This document shows positions 1 to 5,506 of a stretch of DNA of 11,406 bases, piece after piece. The DNA is from DASPKW01 sp038244055. Lineage in GTDB: Bacteria; Planctomycetota; Phycisphaerae; Tepidisphaerales; Tepidisphaeraceae. Both the position numbers and the translations under genes were made by a program. The notes beneath the pieces were generated by a model. The model was not told where the DNA came from. It ran no database searches and saw only the letters and a program-made list of their open reading frames with translations. The stretch spans positions 1-11,406 of the forward strand of contig JBBRTW010000220.1 in the NCBI GenBank assembly GCA_038244055.1. Reading direction: 5' to 3'. Numbering within the stretch: position 1 is the stretch's first letter; each line of letters starts with the position of its first letter.

Positions 1-43
1 ATAAAATATCCCCAGTGCCAGTCCCCGCATCCGACGACTATTT

Positions 44-78
44 TTCCGCCTTCTGCCTTCTGCCTTCATCCTCCTGCC
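44..78. repeat. Degenerate heptamer tandem array upstream of fmdB-like gene
   Basis: Five adjacent 7-bp units read TTCCGCC, TTCTGCC, TTCTGCC, TTCATCC and TCCTGCC, the two central ones identical. The array ends 8 nt before the ATG of the zinc-ribbon gene, so it occupies the position of the 5' leader. No Shine-Dalgarno is visible between the array and the start codon. The CTTC-centred heptad resembles the array at 8712-8746 read on the other strand. The function is unknown. Confidence 0.6.
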
Positions 79-86
79 TTACCACA

Positions 87-527
87 ATGCCCACCTACGA
101 CTATAAATGCGACGCCTGCGGACATGCCCTGGAGATGTTCCAATCCATCAAGGCCGAGGTCGTGCGCAAGTGCCCCAAGTGCAAGAAGCTCAAGCTGAAG
201 CGCCTGATCGGCACCGGCGCGGCGTTGCTCTTCAAGGGCAGCGGCTTCTATATCACCGATTACCGCTCCGAAGCGTACAAGACCTCGGCCAAGGGCGATT
301 CCGCTCCCGCCAGTACAGAATCTAAAACCGGCACCGACTCCAAAAGCGGAGGCGATGCCAAACCTGCCGGCGAATCCAAAAGCGGCGGAGAAACAAAGCC
401 TTCCAAGCCGGCCGGTGATTCTAAAGGCCCTTCGACTCCATCAACACCCGCCGTATCCGCTTCACCGGCTCCCGCGCCCAAAGCCGAGCCCAAACCCGCC
501 GCCCGCCGCGATTCGAAGAAAAAATGA
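87..527 (+). CDS. FmdB-family zinc-ribbon protein with long low-complexity tail
   Basis: This is a small putative regulatory protein of the FmdB/CxxC_CxxC_SSSS family (146 aa). The N-terminus MPTYDYKCDACG is diagnostic, and two CxxC knuckles (C8/C11 and C29/C32) would bind one zinc ion. The family motif LLFKGSGFYITDYR follows at about residues 47-60. Family members are usually about 60-110 aa. Here residues 70-146 form an extended Lys/Ser/Gly/Pro/Ala tail with repeated KSGG and KPAG segments, ending in a basic RRDSKKK, likely disordered. The family was first linked to formamidase regulation, but its biochemical role is poorly defined. The ATG at 87 is chosen because family homology begins exactly there; the in-frame extension upstream to 15 runs through a heptamer repeat. 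No clear Shine-Dalgarno precedes it. The YacG-like gene follows after 26 nt on the same strand, suggesting cotranscription. Confidence 0.88.
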   Translation: MPTYDYKCDACGHALEMFQSIKAEVVRKCPKCKKLKLKRLIGTGAALLFKGSGFYITDYRSEAYKTSAKGDSAPASTESKTGTDSKSGGDAKPAGESKSGGETKPSKPAGDSKGPSTPSTPAVSASPAPAPKAEPKPAARRDSKKK

Positions 528-553
528 CCGATCGGTTCTGATAGAATTCCGCC

Positions 554-769
554 ATGATCTGCCCCATCTGCAAAAAGTCGGTCGATGAAAACCAGGCGGG
601 GGTCAAGGGGTCCTATTTCCCCTTCTGCGGCGAGCGCTGCAAGCTGATCGACCTCGGCCGCTGGCTCGGCGGGCGCTACCAGGTGCCGGTCGTGGAAAAG
701 GATGAATCGGATGGAATCGGTCCTCCGTTTGACCCCGAAGATCGTGAATCGGATCGGAAAAGCCGATAG
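554..769 (+). CDS. yacG: YacG-family DNA gyrase inhibitor (zinc protein)
   Basis: This 71-aa protein matches the YacG family, whose E. coli member binds GyrB and inhibits DNA gyrase. Four zinc-ligand cysteines are present: C3 and C6 in the opening CPIC, C25 and C29 in FCGERC. The signature CKLIDLGRWLGGRYQVP follows at residues 29-45. The tail after residue 48 is acidic and polar, as is usual in this family. The start is unambiguous because CPIC begins two residues after Met. It lies 26 nt downstream of the FmdB-like gene, with no recognisable Shine-Dalgarno in the gap, so it may depend on translation from the upstream gene. In many bacteria yacG sits beside coaE; here it is paired with another small zinc-ribbon gene instead. 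Gyrase inhibition is inferred from the family. Confidence 0.9.
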   Translation: MICPICKKSVDENQAGVKGSYFPFCGERCKLIDLGRWLGGRYQVPVVEKDESDGIGPPFDPEDRESDRKSR

Positions 770-797
770 GGCAACTGTGAGGAAGATCGCCCATCGT

Positions 798-825
798 TTG
801 AATGACGGGGGTCTGTCGCTATAAT
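798..825 (+). promoter_or_regulatory. Sigma70-like promoter for the membrane-protein gene
   Basis: A perfect -10 hexamer TATAAT (820-825) is preceded, after 16 bp, by TTGAAT (798-803), a 4/6 match to the -35 consensus. Transcription would begin at about 831-833, giving a leader of about 50 nt. This also argues against a start codon at 802, which lies inside the promoter. Confidence 0.65.
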
Positions 826-870
826 CCGCGCTTGCAGGTCGTCGCAGATGAATTGCAAGGCACATTAGGG

Positions 871-877
871 AAAGGAG
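871..877 (+). promoter_or_regulatory. Strong ribosome binding site deciding the start at 886
   Basis: AAAGGAG lies 8 nt before ATG 886, near-ideal Shine-Dalgarno spacing. It favours 886 over the upstream in-frame ATG at 802, which has no such site. Confidence 0.75.
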
Positions 878-885
878 CCCCGCCC

Positions 886-2670
886 ATGGCGGATGAATCT
901 CAGACCACGATTCGCGGCATCAACTGGCGCGAGACGTTTCCGTTCACCCAGGTGTTTCGGGCGTTTCGCGTCGCCATCCACCCGACCAAGCTGATCCTGG
1001 CGCTGGCCGCCCTGCTCAGCGTTTATATGGGCGGCCGGGTGCTCGATGCGCTCTGGCCGATCGGCTCGCGCGCCGTGCCGGGAGAGGCATCCCACTTCGC
1101 CGAAATCTGGATCAGGGGGGGCTCGGCCAGTCCCTTCTCTGACGTAATCAAAGCCGATCGTCAAGAGTTGGAAGACAAATACGTCGCCACGTTGAAACAA
1201 CTGAATTTTTATGTGGACAAGGACGGGAAGTTTGACGAGGGCAAAGCCAAGGCTGATGCCAAAGCGGCTGCACGCCTTGGGGACATCAAGAACGAACTCC
1301 TCAAGCGGCGCAGCGAAAAGGTCCAAGCGATCCAGAAGAAGCTCGACGATAAACTGAAAGCCTCGCAGTCCGACAAGAATCCGGATAATACGGAAAAGAC
1401 GGCCGATCAGAAAAAGGAAGCGAAAGAGGACTATGAAACGGCCAAGAACGCAAATCCTGACGACATAAGGAAGGAGTACGCGAAGGCAACGGACACCTAC
1501 GCCCGCGCCAGGCAGATCAAAGGCGAAGGCATCTTCGCCGAGTTCTTTGACTTCGAAGTGAACCAAGTAAACCATGTGGCCAACGCCGTCCTGGCAAACG
1601 ACTGGCTGGGTGGGTTCATGAACAACCCCATCACGCGCGGCGATAAGGAGACGGGGCCCCAGCCCGGCGTTTTCGCCTCCCTGCGAAACCTCGTCGTAGT
1701 CGGCCCGTGGTGGCTGGTCTCCCAGCACACCACCTACTTCATCCTCTTCGGAATTCTCTTCTCGCTGGTCGCCGCCGTCTTCGGCGGGGCCATTTCCCGC
1801 ATCGCGGCCGTGCATGTCGCCCGCGATGAGAAAATCTCCGTCTCCAGCGCCCTCAAGTTCTCCACCGGCAAATTCCTCTCCTTCGTCTTCGCCCCGATCA
1901 TCCCCCTGCTCATCGTTCTGGTGGTCGGCCTGGTGGTGGCTCTCGGCGGCCTGCTCGGCAACATCCCCTGGATCGGCCCGGTGCTGATGGGATTGTTCTT
2001 CTTCCTCGCCCTGGCGGCCGGGTTCGTCATGACCCTGGTGCTCCTGGGCACCGGCGGCGGCTTCAACCTGATGTATCCAACCATCGCCGTTGAAGGCTCC
2101 GATTCCTTCGATGCCATCAGCCGCTCCTTCTCCTACGTCTATGCCCGTCCCTGGCGGATGCTCTTCTATTCGCTGGTGGCGATCATCTACGGCGCGCTCT
2201 GCTATATGTTCGTCCGCTTCTTCATCGCCATCATGCTCATGCTCACCCACAGCTTCGTCGGCTGGGGCATGATGAAAAATGTCGATGGCAGCACGCCCAT
2301 CGATCTCTGGAGCAAGATGTGGCCCCTCTCCCCGGCCCGCGTCTCCTACGAGCTCGACACCATGACCCTGCACAGCGATCAGGTCCTCGGCGGATTCCTG
2401 ATTTCCATCTGGGTCTACATCGCCATCGGCCTCCTCGGCGCTTTCGCGATCAGCTTCTACTTCTCGGCCAATACCATCATCTACTACCTGATGCGCCGCG
2501 AAGTCGATGCGACCGAACTCGACGATGTCTACCTCGAGCAGAGCGATGAGGACTTCGCCGATGCCGCCGCTCCGTCGGCGGCCGCTCCCGCCGCCACCGC
2601 GCCGGCCGCAACCGATGCCCCGCCCGCGACGGGCGATGCAGCGCAAGCGCCGCCTCCCGCCGGCACCTGA
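886..2670 (+). CDS. Hypothetical polytopic membrane protein with charged helical insert
   Basis: I do not recognise a named family for this 594-aa protein. Six hydrophobic segments are visible at about residues 35-56, 283-305, 331-357, 363-388, 425-452 and 500-530. Between the first and second lies a long hydrophilic region; its part from about 85 to 210 is rich in Lys, Glu, Asp, Ala and Gln and looks helical or coiled-coil. The conserved-looking stretch AVEGSDSFDAISRSF (401-415), followed by YARPWR, lies between helices 4 and 5 and resembles the cytosolic loop of DUF4013-like or GlpQ-membrane-domain-like proteins; this is a weak similarity, not an assignment. The C-terminus (557-594) is an Ala/Pro/Thr-rich disordered tail. 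It has its own promoter and Shine-Dalgarno and ends 30 nt before an intrinsic terminator, so it is probably monocistronic. A structural or stress-related inner-membrane role is possible but unsupported. Confidence 0.85.
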   Translation: MADESQTTIRGINWRETFPFTQVFRAFRVAIHPTKLILALAALLSVYMGGRVLDALWPIGSRAVPGEASHFAEIWIRGGSASPFSDVIKADRQELEDKYVATLKQLNFYVDKDGKFDEGKAKADAKAAARLGDIKNELLKRRSEKVQAIQKKLDDKLKASQSDKNPDNTEKTADQKKEAKEDYETAKNANPDDIRKEYAKATDTYARARQIKGEGIFAEFFDFEVNQVNHVANAVLANDWLGGFMNNPITRGDKETGPQPGVFASLRNLVVVGPWWLVSQHTTYFILFGILFSLVAAVFGGAISRIAAVHVARDEKISVSSALKFSTGKFLSFVFAPIIPLLIVLVVGLVVALGGLLGNIPWIGPVLMGLFFFLALAAGFVMTLVLLGTGGGFNLMYPTIAVEGSDSFDAISRSFSYVYARPWRMLFYSLVAIIYGALCYMFVRFFIAIMLMLTHSFVGWGMMKNVDGSTPIDLWSKMWPLSPARVSYELDTMTLHSDQVLGGFLISIWVYIAIGLLGAFAISFYFSANTIIYYLMRREVDATELDDVYLEQSDEDFADAAAPSAAAPAATAPAATDAPPATGDAAQAPPPAGT

Positions 2671-2700
2671 GCGATCGCTCTGAACTGATTCGATCAATTG

Positions 2701-2738
2701 GCGCGGAGGTCTTTCTGAGGCCTCCGCGTCTTGTTTTT
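2701..2738 (+). terminator. Intrinsic terminator after the membrane-protein gene
   Basis: A perfect 8-bp stem CGCGGAGG (2702-2709) / CCTCCGCG (2721-2728) extends inward through T-G, C-G and T-A pairs to a 5-nt loop. It is followed by a T-rich tract TCTTGTTTTT (2729-2738). This is a standard Rho-independent terminator placed 31 nt after the stop codon. Confidence 0.85.
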
Positions 2739-2794
2739 GGGATATGATCGTTGTCGTCGTTTGGGGTGCGCGCCGCAGTGTGAGCACCTGGACG

Positions 2795-2812
2795 CGCTCG
2801 GCAAGCCGAGCG
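2795..2812. repeat. Perfect 8-bp hairpin just upstream of the epimerase
   Basis: CGCTCGGC (2795-2802) and GCCGAGCG (2805-2812) are exact inverted copies separated by AA, in practice a 7-bp stem with a CAAG loop. No T-tract follows, so it is not a terminator. It lies 29 nt before the epimerase start, next to a -10-like TAAAAT (2815-2820). It may be a leader structure, an operator or a copy of a dispersed palindrome. Confidence 0.55.
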
Positions 2813-2831
2813 GCTAAAATCGGAAACGGAT

Positions 2832-2836
2832 GGAGG
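2832..2836 (+). promoter_or_regulatory. Ribosome binding site deciding the start at 2842
   Basis: GGAGG lies 5 nt before ATG 2842. It overlaps the upstream in-frame ATG at 2830, so that codon is better read as part of the Shine-Dalgarno region than as a start. Confidence 0.7.
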
Positions 2837-2841
2837 AATCG

Positions 2842-3741
2842 ATGCGGGTTGCCTTGACCGGAGCTTCGGGATTCGTCGGATCGTTTACCGCCGCGGCGCT
2901 CAAGGGACTGGGCCATGAGATACGCGCGCTGGTTCGCCCGACCTCGCGCCGCGAGCACATCGCCAGGTACGTCGATGAGTTCCGCGTCGGCGAGCAGCAC
3001 GATCCGCAGGCCATGGCCGGCCTGGTCGCGGGGATGGAATGCATCATCCACGCCGCCGTCGACTGGAACGCCCGCGATGAAGGCCCGACCCCCAATTTTC
3101 AGAGGAATGTGCTCTCATCGCTCCAATTGCTGGAGGCGGCGCGGCTGGCCGGCGTCCAGCAGTTCATTTTCGTCTCCTCGGTCGCCGTGTATCACGACAT
3201 TTTGCAGGATCGCAAACTCGATGAAAGCCACCCCACCTGGCCCAGTTCCCTCTACGGCGCTTACAAGGCCGCCATCGAGCCCCATCTCAAGGCCTACCAT
3301 GTCGCCTTCGGCATGAACACCAGCAGCTGGCGGCCGGCCGCGATTTACGGCCTCGACCCCGAACTCTCGCGCAGCCAGTGGTTCGACTTGATCAAGACCG
3401 CCAAGGAGGGCGGCACGGTGGAAGCGCCCCAGGGCGGAAAAATCACCCACATCCAGGATGTCGCCGACGCCCTCGCCCTGGCGGTCGATGATAAAAGCGT
3501 GGCCGGCGAATTCTACAACCTCGTCGATGGCTACATGTACTGGCAAGGGGCGGCCGAGCTTGCGAAGGAAATCACCGGCTCATCGGCCAGCATCATCGAC
3601 CGCACGGGGAGCGGGCCGAAAAATACGTTTGATACCGCCAAGGCGATCGCGTTTTTCGAGCGGCATGGGAATGGCGTCGCGCTGCGGCGCGGGGTGGAGG
3701 GGGTGAGGGGGTATGTGAAGGAATTGGTGGGAAAACTTTGA
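2842..3741 (+). CDS. NAD(P)-dependent epimerase/dehydratase (extended SDR)
   Basis: This cytosolic extended short-chain dehydrogenase/reductase has 299 aa, typical for the family. The N-terminal Rossmann motif is GASGFVG (G7-x2-G10-x2-G13). The catalytic region has FVSSVAVY (residues 110-117), supplying the serine, and Y138-x3-K142 in SLYGAYKAA. WRPAAIYG (163-170) and THIQDVADALALAV (202-215) match the substrate-side elements of nucleotide-sugar epimerases and related dihydroflavonol-reductase-like enzymes. The substrate cannot be read from the sequence; a sugar nucleotide or a steroid/isoprenoid alcohol are both possible. The ATG at 2842 is preferred because GGAGG precedes it and the beta-strand MRVALTG starts there. 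A terminator separates it from the upstream gene, and it converges on the toxin-antitoxin module after 45 nt with no clear terminator between them. Confidence 0.88.
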   Translation: MRVALTGASGFVGSFTAAALKGLGHEIRALVRPTSRREHIARYVDEFRVGEQHDPQAMAGLVAGMECIIHAAVDWNARDEGPTPNFQRNVLSSLQLLEAARLAGVQQFIFVSSVAVYHDILQDRKLDESHPTWPSSLYGAYKAAIEPHLKAYHVAFGMNTSSWRPAAIYGLDPELSRSQWFDLIKTAKEGGTVEAPQGGKITHIQDVADALALAVDDKSVAGEFYNLVDGYMYWQGAAELAKEITGSSASIIDRTGSGPKNTFDTAKAIAFFERHGNGVALRRGVEGVRGYVKELVGKL

Positions 3742-3786
3742 TCGGCGCTCGCATCCTGGAAAATCAATGCCGAAGTTGCCGGAACA

Positions 3787-4209
3787 TCACGCCACCGATC
3801 GCCCCAGCATCACGCCGCGATGCGCTGCCTGGTCCTGGAGTTTTCGAAGCCTTTTCACCGATGCCGCTCCGGGCTTGACCTGCCCGCGCTCCCAGCGGGA
3901 AACGGTTAGCTTGTCCACGCCGAGCGCTTCGCCCAGTTGCCGCTGGGTCATGCTCAATGCTTCGCGTAACGTCCGAATATGCCCGGGCGTCGAGACTTCC
4001 TGCACCCGAGTCGCCAGCGCCCGAACCCGATCGAGAAACGCCGCGCCTTCGGCCTTGAATGCGAGTTCGCCTTCGTATTGAGTAACCCACTTCGCCGGCA
4101 CCTCGACGTAGATGCGCCGGCCATCTCGAAGCCGTAGAACATACGGAAAATCCGGAGTCGCTGCTGCCGGCGCTGGTTTCTTGAATTTGGATTTTGTCGC
4201 GGCGCTCAT
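3787..4209 (-). CDS. Xre/MqsA-like helix-turn-helix protein, probable antitoxin
   Basis: This 140-aa protein carries an HTH of the Xre/MqsA type at about residues 77-125. SMTQRQLGEALGVDKLTVSR is the helix-turn-helix core and WERGQVKP the characteristic ending. The N-terminal part is a basic Lys/Ala/Pro linker (1-18) and a short beta-like segment (FPYVLRLRDGRRIYVEVP, 21-38). It lacks the CxxC zinc module of classical MqsA, so only the DNA-binding half resembles MqsA. Residues 45-75 may hold the toxin-binding surface; this is inferred from position only. It starts 4 nt after the stop of the DUF4258-like gene with no separate Shine-Dalgarno, so translation is probably coupled. The toxin-first order is that of mqsRA and higBA. 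It presumably binds the palindrome at 4503-4520 to repress its own operon. Confidence 0.82.
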   Translation of the reverse strand: MSAATKSKFKKPAPAAATPDFPYVLRLRDGRRIYVEVPAKWVTQYEGELAFKAEGAAFLDRVRALATRVQEVSTPGHIRTLREALSMTQRQLGEALGVDKLTVSRWERGQVKPGAASVKRLRKLQDQAAHRGVMLGRSVA

Positions 4210-4213
4210 ATCG

Positions 4214-4495
4214 CTATATCCAGTAAATCGTCACAAATTTCGCAAGCCGATCAACAACAATCACCATCTCCACATCACCCAAATCCGTCGGTCCGGTGAC
4301 CAGCCACCGTTCATCGCCGGCCGCATCGCATCCGTCCCCGCGAATCCCAGTCGCTTCCTCGATCGCCGCATAGGCATCGTTCAAAAATAAGCCGCGCTGT
4401 TCCAGCCGCTCCAGAAAATGAGCCGTGAATTGAACGTCGCCATCTTCCACCCGCTTTCGAATTCGGGCCAGCGCATTTCGCTCGGCGGAGTCCAT
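4214..4495 (-). CDS. DUF4258-type protein, probable toxin of a type II TA pair
   Basis: The protein is 93 aa from ATG 4495. Its core is a segment of the kind found in DUF4258 proteins: VQFTAHFLERLEQRGL near the N-terminus, then an acidic helix, a D-E-R-W-L-V-T-G strand, and an EMVIVVDR...KFVTIYWI beta-hairpin at the C-terminus. DUF4258 belongs to the RelE/MqsR-like or BrnT-like small toxin folds, whose members are often ribosome-dependent or free RNases. The His and Arg residues in HFLERLEQR are the most likely functional ones. Alternative in-frame starts are ATG 4522 (GGTGGA upstream) and GTG 4531. I prefer 4495 because the longer forms translate the 18-bp palindrome as a repetitive MYTSMYT and because a -10-like TATACT ends 7 nt before this ATG. 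The HTH gene follows after 4 nt. The toxin role is inferred from family and pairing. Confidence 0.75.
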   Translation of the reverse strand: MDSAERNALARIRKRVEDGDVQFTAHFLERLEQRGLFLNDAYAAIEEATGIRGDGCDAAGDERWLVTGPTDLGDVEMVIVVDRLAKFVTIYWI

Positions 4496-4501
4496 CCACC
4501 A

Positions 4502-4530
4502 AGTATACATCGATGTATACATTTTTTCCA
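4502..4530 (-). promoter_or_regulatory. Candidate promoter of the toxin-antitoxin operon
   Basis: On the minus strand, TGGAAA (4530-4525, 4/6 match to -35) is followed after 17 bp by TATACT (4507-4502, 5/6 match to -10). The predicted start of transcription falls at or near 4495, the A of the proposed toxin ATG, which would make the mRNA leaderless. The -10 hexamer overlaps one arm of the palindrome at 4503-4520, so an operator-bound repressor would occlude it. Confidence 0.45.
4503..4520. promoter_or_regulatory. Perfect 18-bp palindrome, probable antitoxin operator
   Basis: GTATACATCGATGTATAC is its own reverse complement. It is built of three 6-bp palindromes in a row, GTATAC, ATCGAT and GTATAC. 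It sits at the 5' edge of the toxin gene and overlaps the candidate -10. Autoregulated TA operons of the Xre/HigA/MqsA class usually carry such a site at their promoter, so binding by the HTH protein encoded at 3787-4209 is the natural inference. Confidence 0.65.
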
Positions 4531-4579
4531 CCGCCTACATTTCATTTCCCGCCCATGGTATCCTGCCCCCCTCCCGTTC

Positions 4580-4584
4580 AAGGA
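4580..4584 (+). promoter_or_regulatory. Ribosome binding site of the methyltransferase
   Basis: AAGGA lies 8 nt before ATG 4593. It fixes this start codon and lies in the 97-bp intergenic region shared with the divergent toxin gene. Confidence 0.6.
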
Positions 4585-4592
4585 CGTTTGCC

Positions 4593-5330
4593 ATGGATAG
4601 CGCACCACCCGCACAAGACCTCCCCGCCGGCCAGCGGTACGACAAAGATTACGCCTACGGGCAGTACACGCCTGAGTATTACAATGGCCTGCTCAAGCAT
4701 CAGAAAAGCCGCAGCCATCTCTGGCGATTGAAATGGGTCGAGAAATGCATCGCCCCCAAAGCCGGCGAGAAAATCGTCGATCTCGGCTGCGGCGCGGGGC
4801 TGGTCGATCATTATCTTCTCTCCAAGGGCTGCACGGTTCACGGCGTCGATCTGGCCGATGAAGCCATCAACGCCGCCCGCCGGATCAATGCCGAGTTCGC
4901 TGAGCGCGGGACGTTTAAAGTCGGCGATGCCAGCCGGAATGCCGAGCTTCCCGATGCCTCATTCGACAAGGCCGTCTGCGTCGATGTCATCGAACATTGC
5001 GGGGCGGATGTCATGCTCGACATCTTCAAGGAAGCCCGCCGCCTGGTGAAACCCGGCGGCCTCTTTTTCGTCTACACGCCCAACCCGCGCCACTGGATCG
5101 AGCGCTGCAAGGACTGGGGCATTCTCACTCAGGATGTCACCCACACCGGCCTGCGCGTCGCCGCACCCATCCTCGCCGCTCTCAAGGAGGCCGGCTTCGA
5201 GATCGCCTGCCATCCCAAGCCGCCGTCCATGATCCCCGTATTCAACTGGTTCGAAAAACTGTGGAGCTTCATCCCCTGGGCCGGCACACTCGGGATTTAC
5301 CGGATTGCGATCCTGGCGAAAAAGACATAA
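4593..5330 (+). CDS. Class I SAM-dependent methyltransferase (UbiG/Methyltransf_11-like)
   Basis: This 245-aa cytosolic methyltransferase has the full set of class I motifs. Motif I is IVDLGCGAGL (61-70). The acidic residue that binds the adenosine ribose is in VHGVDLA (82-88). GDAS (111-114) contacts the adenine side. SFDKAVCVDVIEH (123-135) is motif II and LVKPGGLFFV (151-160) motif III. The VDVIEH and LVKPGG combination is typical of UbiG-like O-methyltransferases and Methyltransf_11 enzymes acting on quinones, lipids or sugars; the acceptor cannot be read here. The C-terminus has hydrophobic aromatic stretches (about 213-243) that could lie against a membrane. It is divergent from the toxin-antitoxin operon and precedes a flippase-like gene and a membrane glycosyltransferase, which suggests an envelope-lipid or glycan substrate. 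The 176-nt gap to the next gene means cotranscription is uncertain. Confidence 0.87.
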   Translation: MDSAPPAQDLPAGQRYDKDYAYGQYTPEYYNGLLKHQKSRSHLWRLKWVEKCIAPKAGEKIVDLGCGAGLVDHYLLSKGCTVHGVDLADEAINAARRINAEFAERGTFKVGDASRNAELPDASFDKAVCVDVIEHCGADVMLDIFKEARRLVKPGGLFFVYTPNPRHWIERCKDWGILTQDVTHTGLRVAAPILAALKEAGFEIACHPKPPSMIPVFNWFEKLWSFIPWAGTLGIYRIAILAKKT

Positions 5331-5466
5331 TGAGTCACAGTAATCCCAGGTGACTGCGAGAGATTGGGCACTGATCACACTCGACGCCATCCGGAACGGC
5401 GCATTGGTCGCTGTCGCTCCCGCCGCTCTGTCCCGGCTTGTCCAGTATTTCAACAGACTCTTCTCC

Positions 5467-5493
5467 TTCGTGTTTTTCGTGTTTTTCGTGGTT
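5467..5493. repeat. Three tandem 9-bp repeats (TTCGTGTTT)
   Basis: TTCGTGTTT occurs twice exactly (5467-5475, 5476-5484) and is followed by TTCGTGGTT (5485-5493). The array sits 13 nt before the start codon of the flippase-like gene. From general knowledge, similar TTCGTGTTTTTCGTGG strings recur between genes in planctomycete-like genomes, and read in reverse they give NHEKHEKHE-like peptides in spurious reading frames. The rest of 5331-5466 holds no gene I can support. Confidence 0.65.
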
Positions 5494-5506
5494 CATCTTC
5501 CCCCGA

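Noticed and set aside
802..885. 28-residue N-terminal extension of the membrane protein
   Set aside because: It lies over the TATAAT promoter and the leader; ATG 886 has an ideal Shine-Dalgarno.
865..3051. Very long open frame on the minus strand opposite the membrane protein gene
   Set aside because: Its translation is rich in Gly, Asp, Glu and Arg with no family character. It is the mirror of GC-rich codon use in the real gene and runs through the terminator and promoter on the other strand.
5333..5355. 6-bp inverted repeat AGTCAC/GTGACT after the methyltransferase
   Set aside because: The stem is short, the loop is 11 nt and no T-tract follows, so it is too weak to call a terminator or operator.
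5438..5506. 23-residue extension of the flippase-like protein from a TTG codon
   Set aside because: It translates the 9-bp repeat array. MKRSLRLIAML at 5507 is a natural membrane-protein start. It is kept only as a possibility if the repeat proves phase-variable.
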